Source: Psychroflexus planctonicus (GTDB lineage: Bacteria > Bacteroidota > Bacteroidia > Flavobacteriales > Flavobacteriaceae). Taken from it: a DNA stretch of 64,000 bases. The DNA lies in assembly GCF_014640195.1 (NCBI RefSeq), contig NZ_BMGM01000006.1, positions 124,001-188,000 of the forward strand. The letters run 5' to 3'. Below are positions 27,531-35,837 of this stretch, one piece after another; within the stretch, counting starts at the first letter, position 1; every line of letters begins with the position of its first letter. The notes beneath the pieces are model-generated. The model searched no databases and was not told the DNA's origin. It saw only the letters and a list, made by a program, of their open reading frames with translations. Both the position numbers and the translations under genes were made by a program.

Positions 27531-28547
27531 TCAGTCTTTCAATTCGAAATTGGCTCTTAAATTCTGCATTTGTTTAGAATTTCCAATTATAATGACACTG
27601 GAACCTTTTTTCAATATAAAATCGGATTCTGGGTTTACGCTAAATTTGTTACCCTTGTCTTTATACCCAATAATTTTACAGCCTGTTTTATTGAATTTTT
27701 CTAATTCATTGATGCTTTTTTCGTTATCATCTGGACACAAAACATTGAATTTTAATTCACGGACATTGTGTGTATCTCCATCTGAAATGGATAATTTATC
27801 AAAAAAATCAATTAAGTCTGGTGTAACTACTAAGGAAGCCAAATGGTCACCACCCACTTTTTCGGGTAGGATTACGTTGTCTGCACCTGCCAATTTCATT
27901 TTTTTATAATTGGCTTCAGTTGATGCTCTACAAATAATTTTTAATTGATTATTCATTTGTTTGGCACTCAAAACAATAAACAAATTCTGGGTATCTTCAT
28001 CTAATGCGCTGATTAAATGTGAAGCATTTTCGATATTGGCTTCTTTTAAAACTTCATCTTTAGTGGCATCGCCTTTTATAAATAGGATGTCATCATCCTG
28101 CAAAGCTTCCCATTTTTCTTTGTCATGCTCAATAACTACCACCTCCTTTTTGTATTGACGTAGTTTTTTAAGCGCCTGATTTCCATTTCTTCCATAGCCA
28201 CATAAAACAACATGGTTCGTTAGTTTTTTTACTTTATTTTTCACCCTTTTTTGCTTTAAATCGATTAAAGAATATTCATTAAAAATGTATTGCGTAATCA
28301 TGGTAATTACAAACGCAGTATAAATTACACTTACCGCTATTAAGCATATAATAAACACTTTGGACTGGTCTGACAAAGGCACAATTTCTCTGTAACCTAC
28401 CGTGCTAATGGTAATCACGGTCATGTAAATGGCATCGATCCAACTTACGTCTTCAAAAAACTTAATTCCTAAAGTGCCTATTACGGTAATTAATAGCAAA
28501 AGCCCGACGGCTATGTATATTTTAGACTTAAAAAGTTTAAGCATCAT
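27531..28547 (-). CDS. Two-helix potassium channel with RCK (TrkA-N) domain
   Basis: About 338 residues. Two membrane helices (residues 10-28 and 82-106) flank a pore loop whose filter reads TISTVGYRE (residues 46-54). An RCK domain follows: the NAD-binding Rossmann start VVLCGYGRNGNQAL and a TrkA-C-like C-terminal part. Canonical filters are TVGYG; here the last Gly is Arg. This may change selectivity or conductance. The ATG at 28547 overlaps the PspC stop codon (ATGA), which makes it the most likely start; an upstream in-frame start adds 18 residues. It forms a tightly packed operon with the PspC and DUF2851 genes. Confidence 0.85.
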   Translation of the reverse strand: MMLKLFKSKIYIAVGLLLLITVIGTLGIKFFEDVSWIDAIYMTVITISTVGYREIVPLSDQSKVFIICLIAVSVIYTAFVITMITQYIFNEYSLIDLKQKRVKNKVKKLTNHVVLCGYGRNGNQALKKLRQYKKEVVVIEHDKEKWEALQDDDILFIKGDATKDEVLKEANIENASHLISALDEDTQNLFIVLSAKQMNNQLKIICRASTEANYKKMKLAGADNVILPEKVGGDHLASLVVTPDLIDFFDKLSISDGDTHNVRELKFNVLCPDDNEKSINELEKFNKTGCKIIGYKDKGNKFSVNPESDFILKKGSSVIIIGNSKQMQNLRANFELKD

Positions 28548-28765
28548 AAGTCGAATACTGATGTACGTTTGGTGTAAATTAAATCCTTCAATTTTAACCA
28601 AAACGCGATGGTGAGATACAATCCAAAACCAAAGCCAAAAGTAGCAAAGGAAACATAGATGAAAAACAATCTTACCGATTTCACCTTCATTCCCAAACGG
28701 TCGGCCAAGCGAGTGCTTACGTAAAATCCGTGGCGTTCAAAAAAATAGCGTATGTGTTGTATCAT
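28544..28765 (-). CDS. PspC-domain protein
   Basis: A 73-residue PspC-like membrane protein. It has the typical short amphipathic start with STRLADRLGMKVKSVRLFF (residues 17-35), then a single membrane helix (about 36-56, FGFGFGLYLTIAFWL) and a short basic tail. In proteobacteria PspC takes part in the phage-shock envelope stress response, but PspC domains occur in many stand-alone proteins and no other psp gene is here. It overlaps both neighbours by 4 nt (ATGA), so the three genes are translationally coupled. Confidence 0.82.
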   Translation of the reverse strand: MIQHIRYFFERHGFYVSTRLADRLGMKVKSVRLFFIYVSFATFGFGFGLYLTIAFWLKLKDLIYTKRTSVFDL

Positions 28766-30045
28766 CTTCCTAAAAGTTCAATTCCTAAATTGCATTGCAA
28801 GCAATTGTGCCTATCGCAATACTTTTTTTTCAAATGCAACAAAGCCTGAGATTCCAAAGCGTTGGTTGCTGTTTGCTCTCGCAAAGCATTGTATTTTTCA
28901 ATGACTTTATTTTTTTCACTTGGTAAATTACTCAATAGCGCAATGCTGGAATTTTCCAATTCAAAATTATTGGTAAATTTAGCAAAAGAAAATTGAATAG
29001 GAGCCACGGTGTTAATGATCAACAAATGAATAAAATTAGCTGAAAGTTGCTTTTTTCTATGCTTGCTTTCTTTTTCGAAGGTATAATGCGTTTGCCAAAA
29101 GTCATGCAATTGAATGGCAAGTACTTTTGAAATTTCCTTGCTGTTTTTCACATTCATTAAAGCACTAAACAAATGCTGGTTTTGATGATATAAACTTGCC
29201 AATTGAGCTAACCGAATACTTGGAAAATTGGTAGGCCTTGCGCCATAAAATTGAACAGGAAGAACCGCTTTATTTTTCAATTGAAACTTTTGTACTAAAT
29301 AGGCATATTCGTTTTTTAGTTGAAGAAAATATGCGTTTTCTACATCCTTTTTTTCTAACAAATGCGCTTGCCCAAACAACAAAGCTTCCAATTGAAGCTG
29401 CGATTGTGCACACTTTTGAAGCACTTGAAATGGAATGGACTTAGCAAGAGATAAAAAAGCTTCACCGTTAATTTTTAGACCAAAATTTTTAGCCAGCATC
29501 AAAAACAAGACTTCATCCCAATTGTTTTTGGATTGGTGGAGCATTTGCTGTATCAATTTGGATTTTTCTTCCAATCGTTCAACAAAAACACGTTCTAACC
29601 AGGATTTGAGTTTGAGTTCTTCAAAGGAATTGAAATCAGCTTCGCAATTGATCCACTTCAACTGATTTTGCATCAATTGGTGGTAGTTTTTTTCGGCTGA
29701 AGCTTCAACAACATCTTTCAGAATCAAGGTGGGAATTACGCTTTGGTCTGTTCTGTAAATGTCCACGTCGTGTTCCCAAACCACATGCAGAATTACATTT
29801 TGGTAAGCATCATCTTTTTCGTGACCATGAGCATACCAGTCGGAAGATTTTAAATGAATTTCGACATTTCCTGCCCAACGTTGGTTATCGATTTCAATTT
29901 GTGAATTGAAAAAATCGGGTCCCGATTCATGTTGATTATGCGTTCCTAAACGAATGATTTGAAGATGTTCACCAGCAGTAGTTTTCAATTCCTTGGTATT
30001 GAATTTGGCAAACTTCCATACATAATGTAAAAAATCTTCTTTCAT
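28762..30045 (-). CDS. DUF2851 family protein
   Basis: A 427-residue protein of the Bacteroidota family DUF2851. Recognisable blocks are HYVWKFAKFNTKEL at the start, ESGPDFFNSQIEI (near 41), WAGNVEIHLKSSDWYAHGH (57-75) and, at the C-terminus, a cysteine cluster CDRHNCLQCNLG that could bind a metal. The early acidic and His residues resemble a nuclease-like fold, but no activity is known to me. It is soluble, without a signal peptide, and is first in the operon with the PspC and potassium-channel genes. Confidence 0.85.
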   Translation of the reverse strand: MKEDFLHYVWKFAKFNTKELKTTAGEHLQIIRLGTHNQHESGPDFFNSQIEIDNQRWAGNVEIHLKSSDWYAHGHEKDDAYQNVILHVVWEHDVDIYRTDQSVIPTLILKDVVEASAEKNYHQLMQNQLKWINCEADFNSFEELKLKSWLERVFVERLEEKSKLIQQMLHQSKNNWDEVLFLMLAKNFGLKINGEAFLSLAKSIPFQVLQKCAQSQLQLEALLFGQAHLLEKKDVENAYFLQLKNEYAYLVQKFQLKNKAVLPVQFYGARPTNFPSIRLAQLASLYHQNQHLFSALMNVKNSKEISKVLAIQLHDFWQTHYTFEKESKHRKKQLSANFIHLLIINTVAPIQFSFAKFTNNFELENSSIALLSNLPSEKNKVIEKYNALREQTATNALESQALLHLKKKYCDRHNCLQCNLGIELLGR

Positions 30046-30089
30046 CAGTATTGTTTCAAATCGATAGTTCTGGAAGCTTCAACTTAGAC

Positions 30090-30797
30090 TTATTCAGCTG
30101 AATATAATCTTTCCATTCTTGCTTTTACTTCATCATAAAACACATCTAACCATAATTGGTATTGCTTGGCGCTAGGGTGTAATTCGTCTTCGGCAAACAT
30201 GCTTGTGTCGCCTTCGGTGGTTTTGGAAACTGGGGTAATGTTGTAAAATGATACTTGGTACTTTTGGGCGATTTCAGCTGCAATTTGATTGTATTGGGCA
30301 ACTTCTTCGGCTACGTTTTCTAGGTTTTTGTTTTTGGCAAAATCGCTTACGCCATAATCGGGAATACTTACTACAAACATGCTTTCTGCACCGTATTTAG
30401 ATTTAGCTAAACCTATTTTTAGCAGTTCTTCAAATTCTTTTTGGTATTGGCTGATGTCTTTTTTTTGGTATTGGTTATTTACGCCAATTAATAAAGAAAC
30501 TAAATCATATTTTTTGGCTAACTCCTTTTCTTGAGTTTTTATAGAATCGATTAATTCATCTGTTCGCCATCCGGTTACGGCAATGATTTTTGGTTTTTGC
30601 ATAGCAAACCCATCTTGTTGAAGTTGTTTTACCAACACATTTGGCCAATTCTTTTCTGTGTGAACGGCTTCACCTATAGTATAAGAATCGCCTAAAGCTA
30701 AATAATTCATAGATTGAGATTGTAGTTTGTGTGCATTCAAAATTAAGCTAATTGAAAAGAGTAAAAACGTAAATTTGACTAACTGCTGCATGTTCAT
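30090..30797 (-). CDS. SGNH/GDSL hydrolase, exported
   Basis: A 235-residue esterase/lipase-like hydrolase. Residues 8-27 are a signal or anchor helix. Block I is LALGDSYTIG (nucleophile Ser38), block III is LLIGVNNQY (Gly and Asn of the oxyanion hole), and block V is DELHP (catalytic Asp and His, near 205). The substrate is unknown; homologues act on lipids, acetylated sugars or thioesters. It is transcribed alone, 44 nt downstream of the DUF2851 operon on the same strand, so it could be either upstream member of that operon or independent. Confidence 0.85.
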   Translation of the reverse strand: MNMQQLVKFTFLLFSISLILNAHKLQSQSMNYLALGDSYTIGEAVHTEKNWPNVLVKQLQQDGFAMQKPKIIAVTGWRTDELIDSIKTQEKELAKKYDLVSLLIGVNNQYQKKDISQYQKEFEELLKIGLAKSKYGAESMFVVSIPDYGVSDFAKNKNLENVAEEVAQYNQIAAEIAQKYQVSFYNITPVSKTTEGDTSMFAEDELHPSAKQYQLWLDVFYDEVKARMERLYSAE

Positions 30798-30940
30798 TCT
30801 AAAATAAGATTTAAAATTAGGGAATTTCGATTACAAAATGAAAAAAATTATTTAACTGAATAATAAAGATGAGAAGTTAAAGTCGTTGTCAATTTCCTTT
30901 TAATAAGATTTTTGACTTCCTTTTTTTGTTTTCCATAGTT

Positions 30941-31336
30941 TTACTTCAACCACAACATCACCTTGGTTTTAAAGGATTCGTAGGTGATAAAAAAATAAGT
31001 ACTTGCTATACAGGTGTAAATTAGTGCTGTAATTAGAATGACTATGTTGTAGAGATACACGATTGAATCGAAACTTGTTAGCATAAACAAAGCAAATAAA
31101 ACAATAATACCCATCATCCAATACACCATGCGCTTTAGATATTTTTCTAAACTCACTTCAAAAGTTCCAGAAAGTGGATTCCAAGCCATCAGTTGATTTT
31201 CGAATTTTACCTTTTCATCCTTAAGGTTGATAATTACATGAAGGTTCAAATTCAATTTTACTCGGATGGTATTTTTACCATTCAACTCAAAATCATAGTC
31301 GTATTTTTTTAAATTTTGAAGTATTGTTTCTCGCAT
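30941..31336 (-). CDS. Hypothetical protein with two membrane helices
   Basis: A 131-residue protein that I do not recognise. The first 60 residues look like a small soluble beta-rich domain (TIRVKLNLNLHVIINLKDEKVKFENQ region). Two hydrophobic helices follow at about 70-90 and 95-118. I chose the ATG at 31336 (MRETIL); the frame is open further upstream to 31399, but that part is not typical coding sequence. It stands alone between a GDSL hydrolase and a structured intergenic element. Confidence 0.55.
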   Translation of the reverse strand: MRETILQNLKKYDYDFELNGKNTIRVKLNLNLHVIINLKDEKVKFENQLMAWNPLSGTFEVSLEKYLKRMVYWMMGIIVLFALFMLTSFDSIVYLYNIVILITALIYTCIASTYFFITYESFKTKVMLWLK

Positions 31337-31476
31337 GAAGTTCAATTTGAAATCAAAAGTAAGCGATTGATTTGAAATGTTTGTCTTCAAAATATACAAA
31401 TGTGAATTATGCTGAATTTTACCTTTATGAAATACTAATCTTTTTCTCTTGACTCCAAAAAATAAATTGAACCTAA

Positions 31477-31627
31477 AATCCCTGCCCCAGATTGCAGTGA
31501 AAAACCCGGAGTAAGCCTGCTGTTAAAAAACAAGCTTGGGAAAGCGACCGGTAGGAAGCTCTTTTCAAGCGCATTTTTTTTGAGCAGGATGGCGAGGATT
31601 TGTAACGGAAAGCTGGAATTTGGCCCT
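31477..31627 (+). ncRNA. Structured intergenic element, copy A (unknown family)
   Basis: A 151-nt element with three shared parts: inner helix CCAG/CTGG (31487-31490 and 31613-31616), an outer GCC/GGC helix, and a conserved internal loop made of GATTGCAGTG (31490-31499) and GGAAAG (31607-31612). Between them lies a long arm with further pairings, e.g. CCTGCT/AGCAGG. It resembles copies B (39039-39183) and C (42718-42837). The strand is arbitrary; it ends 17 nt from the DUF3050 stop codon, which faces it. Confidence 0.55.
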
Positions 31628-31643
31628 CGTACAATTAATTCAA

Positions 31644-32426
31644 CTAAGCGATGGCTTTATAATAATTGATGTGTTTGGCAATGCCATCCCAAAGTTGCAT
31701 TCGGATTTGTAATGCTTCCTTGGCGCAATCTTGTGCTTCTTTCCATTTTACTGCATCATCACCACAGAGTTCTTCTACTAATTGCAAAGCCATCGGTCCG
31801 TGCTCATCTTCGTCTAACTCGATGTGGCGTTCAAAATAGTAACTGAACAATTCCAAATCTTGTTCGGGAAATTTCTGCTGAATTTCTTGAATAATGGAGG
31901 TGAACATATCAGGAATCAATTCTTCTCTACCAAAGGTAAACGCCGCCGCGATTTTGTGGGCTTTTCCTTCTTGCAGCAAACTGAAACTGAAGTTTAAAAA
32001 TAACTTTACGCTTTCCGGCAAATCGCTTTTGGCAATGACCAAAAATACATCGGTACCATGTTGAATTTGCGCAACAAAATCTTCTACTTTTTGAATTGAA
32101 GCTTCCGCTTTTTGCATAGCATCCAAGTACATTTCGAAATGACTTTGGCGTTTTCCGTAAAAATTCAAATCAGTTTCTTCGGCAAGCACAATCTCGTTGA
32201 TTAAGTAACGGTGTTGCGGATTTCCGACCGGAAACCAAGGCGTTTGCGTACAAGTTAATTGCTGTTGAAGCGCTTTAAGCAAAGACATAAAATCCCATAC
32301 AGCAAAAACATGGTGTTGCATGAAAATCTGTAAATCATGTGGACTTTCAACTAATTTATATAACGGATGTTGAAGTAATTGCTGACGTTCTTCTTGAATA
32401 CTTTCTTGCAAAGTTTGACAATTCAT
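31644..32426 (-). CDS. DUF3050 family protein (heme-oxygenase-like fold)
   Basis: A 260-residue all-helical protein. The start LQESIQEERQQLLQHPLYKLV and the blocks FMQHHVFAVWDFMSLLKALQ and FPVGNPQHRYLINEIVLAEE fit the DUF3050 family. His and Glu residues in the pattern H-x(n)-E and in YYFERHIELDEDEHGP are placed like the ligands of heme-oxygenase-like diiron oxidases, so a metal-dependent oxygenase is possible but not established. It is monocistronic, has a -7 box upstream, and is followed by structured element A. Confidence 0.8.
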   Translation of the reverse strand: MNCQTLQESIQEERQQLLQHPLYKLVESPHDLQIFMQHHVFAVWDFMSLLKALQQQLTCTQTPWFPVGNPQHRYLINEIVLAEETDLNFYGKRQSHFEMYLDAMQKAEASIQKVEDFVAQIQHGTDVFLVIAKSDLPESVKLFLNFSFSLLQEGKAHKIAAAFTFGREELIPDMFTSIIQEIQQKFPEQDLELFSYYFERHIELDEDEHGPMALQLVEELCGDDAVKWKEAQDCAKEALQIRMQLWDGIAKHINYYKAIA

Positions 32427-32440
32427 AGGGATTTTTTTTG

Positions 32441-32448
32441 CAAAAATA
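32441..32448 (-). promoter_or_regulatory. -7 box of the DUF3050 gene
   Basis: The minus strand reads TATTTTTG, matching TAnnTTTG. The predicted start is about 10 nt before the ATG at 32426. Confidence 0.45.
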
Positions 32449-32986
32449 AGAAGTTTATTTAAAGTGAAATTTCAAATCTTCAAGATTTGCGAAACCTTAT
32501 AAACTGTTTATTTGAAACTTTAAATATTTAATATCGTATTTGTAACTTCATGTATTTTATTTCACAATTCCAAATTAAAAGAGTTTTAGTTTGAGTATAG
32601 CTAAAATAAGTATTTTAAGCAGAACATATATTTACAAATTTAACATCCCACTTTTTGAATGAAAAATTAATATTTTTTGCATTGACGTTTTATATAATTT
32701 GCATCTTTCCAGTTACTTCTTAAAGGCTTTACTGGTTTTGTCTTAAATGAAAAAGCTTGATTATTTTATTCCTTTAGAGAAATTCCGAAAGGTAAAGGAT
32801 GATCTTGCATTCTAGTTTACACCCAACCCTTACCCTTCCCTCGATGGAAGGGAAAAAGTTAAAGGAATGGTTATAATTATGATGTTAATCGTGACTTTGA
32901 ATTAAATGAAATTCATAGAATTTGCTGAGACTAGATATAGCATACTTATCACCACTTCTAATATCGTACTTTGTACTTTTTAATAT
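32449..32986. other. Gene-free stretch
   Basis: AT-rich, with no ORF that looks coding. The only clear structure is the hairpin CCCTTCC/GGAAGGG (32833-32852), in a phrase similar to the hairpins in the repeats at 37381-37717. It may be an eroded intergenic repeat. Confidence 0.5.
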
Positions 32987-34171
32987 CTACTTAAAAGCCG
33001 CAATACCAGTAATATCCATTCCTGTAATCAGCAAATGAATATCGTGTGTTCCTTCATAGGTAATTACACTTTCTAAATTCATCATGTGGCGCATGATGCT
33101 GTAATCGCCTACAATTCCCATTCCGCCTAAAATTTGTCTGGCTTCTCTTGCTATTTTAATGGCCATGTCTACATTGTTTCGTTTTGCCATCGAAATTTGA
33201 GCGGTGGTCGCTTTGCCTTCATTTTTTAATTGTCCCAAACGCAAAGCGAGTAATTGTGCTTTGGTGATTTCGGTAATCATTTCTGCTAACTTTTTTTGTT
33301 GTAATTGAAAGCTAGCAATAGGTTTATCAAATTGAATGCGTTCTTTAGCGTATCGCAATGCAGTATCATAACAATCCATTGCAGCACCGATGGCACCCCA
33401 AGCAATTCCGTAGCGAGCCGAATCTAAACAAGATAATGGCGCACCGAGTCCGCTTTTTCCAGTAAGTAAATTTTCTTTTGGCACTTTTACGTTATTGAAT
33501 AACAATTCTCCAGTAGCTGAAGCACGCAAAGACCATTTGTTGTGCGTTTCTGGCGTGCTGAAACCTTCCATACCACGTTCAACAATTAAACCGTGAATTC
33601 TACCTTCTTCATTTTTAGCCCAAACTACAGCAACATCACAAAATGGCGCGTTAGAAATCCACATTTTTGCTCCGTTAAGCAAGTAATGATCTCCTTTGTC
33701 TTTAAAGTTAGTAGTCATTCCGCCAGGATTGGAACCATGGTCAGGTTCGGTTAAACCAAATGATCCCATAAACTCGCCTGAAGCTAATTTGGGTAGAAAT
33801 TTTTGTTTTTGTTCTTCGGTTCCGTAAGCGTAAATAGGAAACATGACCAACGAAGATTGTACCGAAGCCGTAGAACGAACACCCGAATCTCCGCGTTCAA
33901 TTTCTTGCATGATTAAGCCATACGAAATTTGATCTAATCCCGCACCTCCGTATTCTTCTGGAATATATGGACCAAAAGCGCCAATTTCTGATAATCCTTT
34001 GATAATGGATTTGGGAAATTCTGCTTTTTGGGCAGCTTCTTCAATAATCGGACTCACGTCGCGTTTTACCCAATCTCTCGCCGCTTGGCGAATAAGTAGG
34101 TGTTCTTCGGTTAGTAAATCGTCTATATTGTAATAATCCGGTGCTTGAAATAAATCTTGGCTCATGTTCAT
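32987..34171 (-). CDS. Glutaryl-CoA dehydrogenase-like acyl-CoA dehydrogenase
   Basis: A 394-residue FAD-dependent acyl-CoA dehydrogenase. The pattern fits glutaryl-CoA dehydrogenases: GLTEPDHGSNPGGM (near 139), LNGAKMWISNAP, NKWSLRASATGEL, ARYGIAWGAIGAAMDC, then LGGMGIVGDYSIMRHMMNLE and TYEGTHDIHLL with the catalytic Glu. The enzyme would oxidise and decarboxylate glutaryl-CoA to crotonyl-CoA in lysine or tryptophan degradation. The best-supported start is the ATG at 34171; an ATG two codons later is equally possible. It is transcribed alone. Confidence 0.9.
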   Translation of the reverse strand: MNMSQDLFQAPDYYNIDDLLTEEHLLIRQAARDWVKRDVSPIIEEAAQKAEFPKSIIKGLSEIGAFGPYIPEEYGGAGLDQISYGLIMQEIERGDSGVRSTASVQSSLVMFPIYAYGTEEQKQKFLPKLASGEFMGSFGLTEPDHGSNPGGMTTNFKDKGDHYLLNGAKMWISNAPFCDVAVVWAKNEEGRIHGLIVERGMEGFSTPETHNKWSLRASATGELLFNNVKVPKENLLTGKSGLGAPLSCLDSARYGIAWGAIGAAMDCYDTALRYAKERIQFDKPIASFQLQQKKLAEMITEITKAQLLALRLGQLKNEGKATTAQISMAKRNNVDMAIKIAREARQILGGMGIVGDYSIMRHMMNLESVITYEGTHDIHLLITGMDITGIAAFK

Positions 34172-34186
34172 TAAATTATTGAATTA

Positions 34187-34194
34187 CAAATTTA
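34187..34194 (-). promoter_or_regulatory. -7 box of the glutaryl-CoA dehydrogenase-like gene
   Basis: The minus strand reads TAAATTTG, an exact TAnnTTTG match, 15 nt upstream of the start codon. Confidence 0.5.
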
Positions 34195-34281
34195 ACGAAA
34201 GTTTTCGTGCTTCTGAATAAACACTTGTTATTATTTTTTGGGATTTATTGTGGATTATTGAAAACTCTATAAATTTGAAAT

Positions 34282-34890
34282 TTACAGTTCAAACTCAACC
34301 ACGTCCATATTCAAAAAATAGATATCAAAATCTATACTCGAATTTTGAAGTTGCTTTATGATGAAATTAGTTTCATTAGCCCACATTTTGCCTTTGTATT
34401 TGGACCATAAGACAATAGCCGTGTAGGAATTGTTGTTTTTATTATCAAAAGGAAAAATAGCTTCTCCACGATAATTGACAAACTCACCTTCCAAATCAGT
34501 TAATCTTTTGGTATTGCTGACCAATAATTCTTTAGAATTGAAAAAATCTTTGTAGTAATCATAATCCTCTGTTACATTTTTTTCAATGTAACAAGCAACA
34601 TTTTCATCTTCCACAAATTGACCCTCAGCATTAAAAAAATACACATCAGGAAAAGAAACTTTATCCAAATTATTATACGTTCTTATGTTCGCTAAAACTT
34701 CATTTTTCTTTCGTTGCTTTAGGTATAGGTTTTTTTCAAAATCAATCATCAAGTTCTGCTCATTTACAAAATTTACAATGGATTGATGGGTTTCTATTTT
34801 CATTCGTTTTTCACCATTGATCAACTTTGTAATGCTTGTGCAACTTAGGAATGAGCATGCTAGTAATATGGTGGCTATTTTGCGTTTCAT
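34282..34890 (-). CDS. Hypothetical lipoprotein
   Basis: A 202-residue protein with a lipoprotein signal peptide: TILLAC puts a candidate lipidated Cys at residue 12, and FLSC offers another at 17. The mature part is charged, with a VYFFNAEGQFVEDENVAC stretch and a NTKRLTDLEGEFVNYRGEAI stretch, and shows no domain I recognise. It is probably anchored in the outer or inner membrane facing the periplasm. It is divergent from the SdpI gene and is preceded by a 134-nt shared gap. Confidence 0.7.
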   Translation of the reverse strand: MKRKIATILLACSFLSCTSITKLINGEKRMKIETHQSIVNFVNEQNLMIDFEKNLYLKQRKKNEVLANIRTYNNLDKVSFPDVYFFNAEGQFVEDENVACYIEKNVTEDYDYYKDFFNSKELLVSNTKRLTDLEGEFVNYRGEAIFPFDNKNNNSYTAIVLWSKYKGKMWANETNFIIKQLQNSSIDFDIYFLNMDVVEFEL

Positions 34891-35000
34891 AAGTTCTTTT
34901 TCTAAAAATTAAAATTGAAATGGTTTTGCTTTGTTAAGCTAACAAAACAACCTAATGCAGTAATAAATAAAGTACAATTAATTCTTTTTCAAAAATAATG

Positions 35001-35008
35001 TAAATTTG
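35001..35008 (+). promoter_or_regulatory. -7 box of the SdpI gene
   Basis: The plus strand reads TAAATTTG, an exact TAnnTTTG match, 16 nt upstream of the ATG at 35025. It may drive the three-gene run that follows. Confidence 0.5.
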
Positions 35009-35024
35009 AAACCAAACTGAATTC

Positions 35025-35375
35025 ATGTATTTCTTAAATCCTGTTTTTATCATTGGCATTTCTACCGGACCTATTTTATTAATTACGGGTTACATCATGC
35101 TTAAAAAACCACCAAAAGAAATTAATACGTTTTACGGCTACCGAACCAAACGCGCTATGGCAAGCAAAGAGCAATGGCAATTTGCCCAAGCTTTTTCGAG
35201 CAAGCAACTGATTAAATCTGGATTTTGGTATACGCTTTCGGCTTTACCCTTTTTATTTTTTGAAGTGGAACACATTACAGGATTTGTCCTTTCTATGTTA
35301 ATTTTAGCCATTTTTGTAGCCTACCCTATTTACACCACCGAAAAAGCACTAAAAGAAAAATTTAAATCGAAATAA
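35025..35375 (+). CDS. SdpI family membrane protein
   Basis: A 116-residue membrane protein with three predicted helices (about 4-25, 64-80 and 84-103). The family signature is present: KPPKEINTFYGYRTKRAMAS followed by WQFAQ. In Bacillus, SdpI is the immunity protein against the cannibalism toxin SdpC, but SdpI-family proteins are widespread and no toxin gene is near. Its function here is unknown. It is 9 nt upstream of the NTF2-like gene. Confidence 0.8.
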   Translation: MYFLNPVFIIGISTGPILLITGYIMLKKPPKEINTFYGYRTKRAMASKEQWQFAQAFSSKQLIKSGFWYTLSALPFLFFEVEHITGFVLSMLILAIFVAYPIYTTEKALKEKFKSK

Positions 35376-35384
35376 AAAATTATT

Positions 35385-35792
35385 ATGCGAAATTTAATTG
35401 TTATCCTGATGTTGAGTTTTAGTACTATTACTTTAGCACAACGCCCCGAAGAAGTAGCTAAAACAGTCGTTCAACAACAATTGGATGCCTACAATGCCAA
35501 AGATATTGATACTTTTATGAACCTGTTTTCTAATGACGCAGCTATTTTTAATTTTGGTGAAGAAGAAGCCTTAGCAAAAGGCGCTGAAGAGATTAGGGCA
35601 GTTTACTACAAGCTTTTTAAAAATTCGCCCAATCTGCATAGTTTGGTGATCAACCGAAGTGTAATTGGCAACAAAGTAATCGATTACGAATTGATTTCAG
35701 GAAGACAAGGTTATGAAGATGTGCTAAAACTGATTGCCATTTATGAAGTAAAAAATGAACTGATTACCAAAGCCACTTTTATAAGGGAATAA
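35385..35792 (+). CDS. Exported NTF2-like (SnoaL-like) protein
   Basis: A 135-residue protein with a signal peptide (residues 1-18, ending TLAQ). The mature part is an NTF2/SnoaL-like cone fold: a long first helix EVAKTVVQQQLDAYNAKDIDTFMNLF, then the FSNDAAIFNFGEEEALAKGAEEI block and the strands LHSLVINRSVIGNKVIDYELI. No catalytic residues can be assigned, so it may be a steroid-isomerase-like enzyme or only a binding protein. It lies 9 nt after the SdpI gene and 45 nt before the next gene. Confidence 0.82.
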   Translation: MRNLIVILMLSFSTITLAQRPEEVAKTVVQQQLDAYNAKDIDTFMNLFSNDAAIFNFGEEEALAKGAEEIRAVYYKLFKNSPNLHSLVINRSVIGNKVIDYELISGRQGYEDVLKLIAIYEVKNELITKATFIRE

Positions 35793-35837
35793 AACAAAAC
35801 ATTTTTAAAATCATTTCGTTAATATTTAAAATCTATT

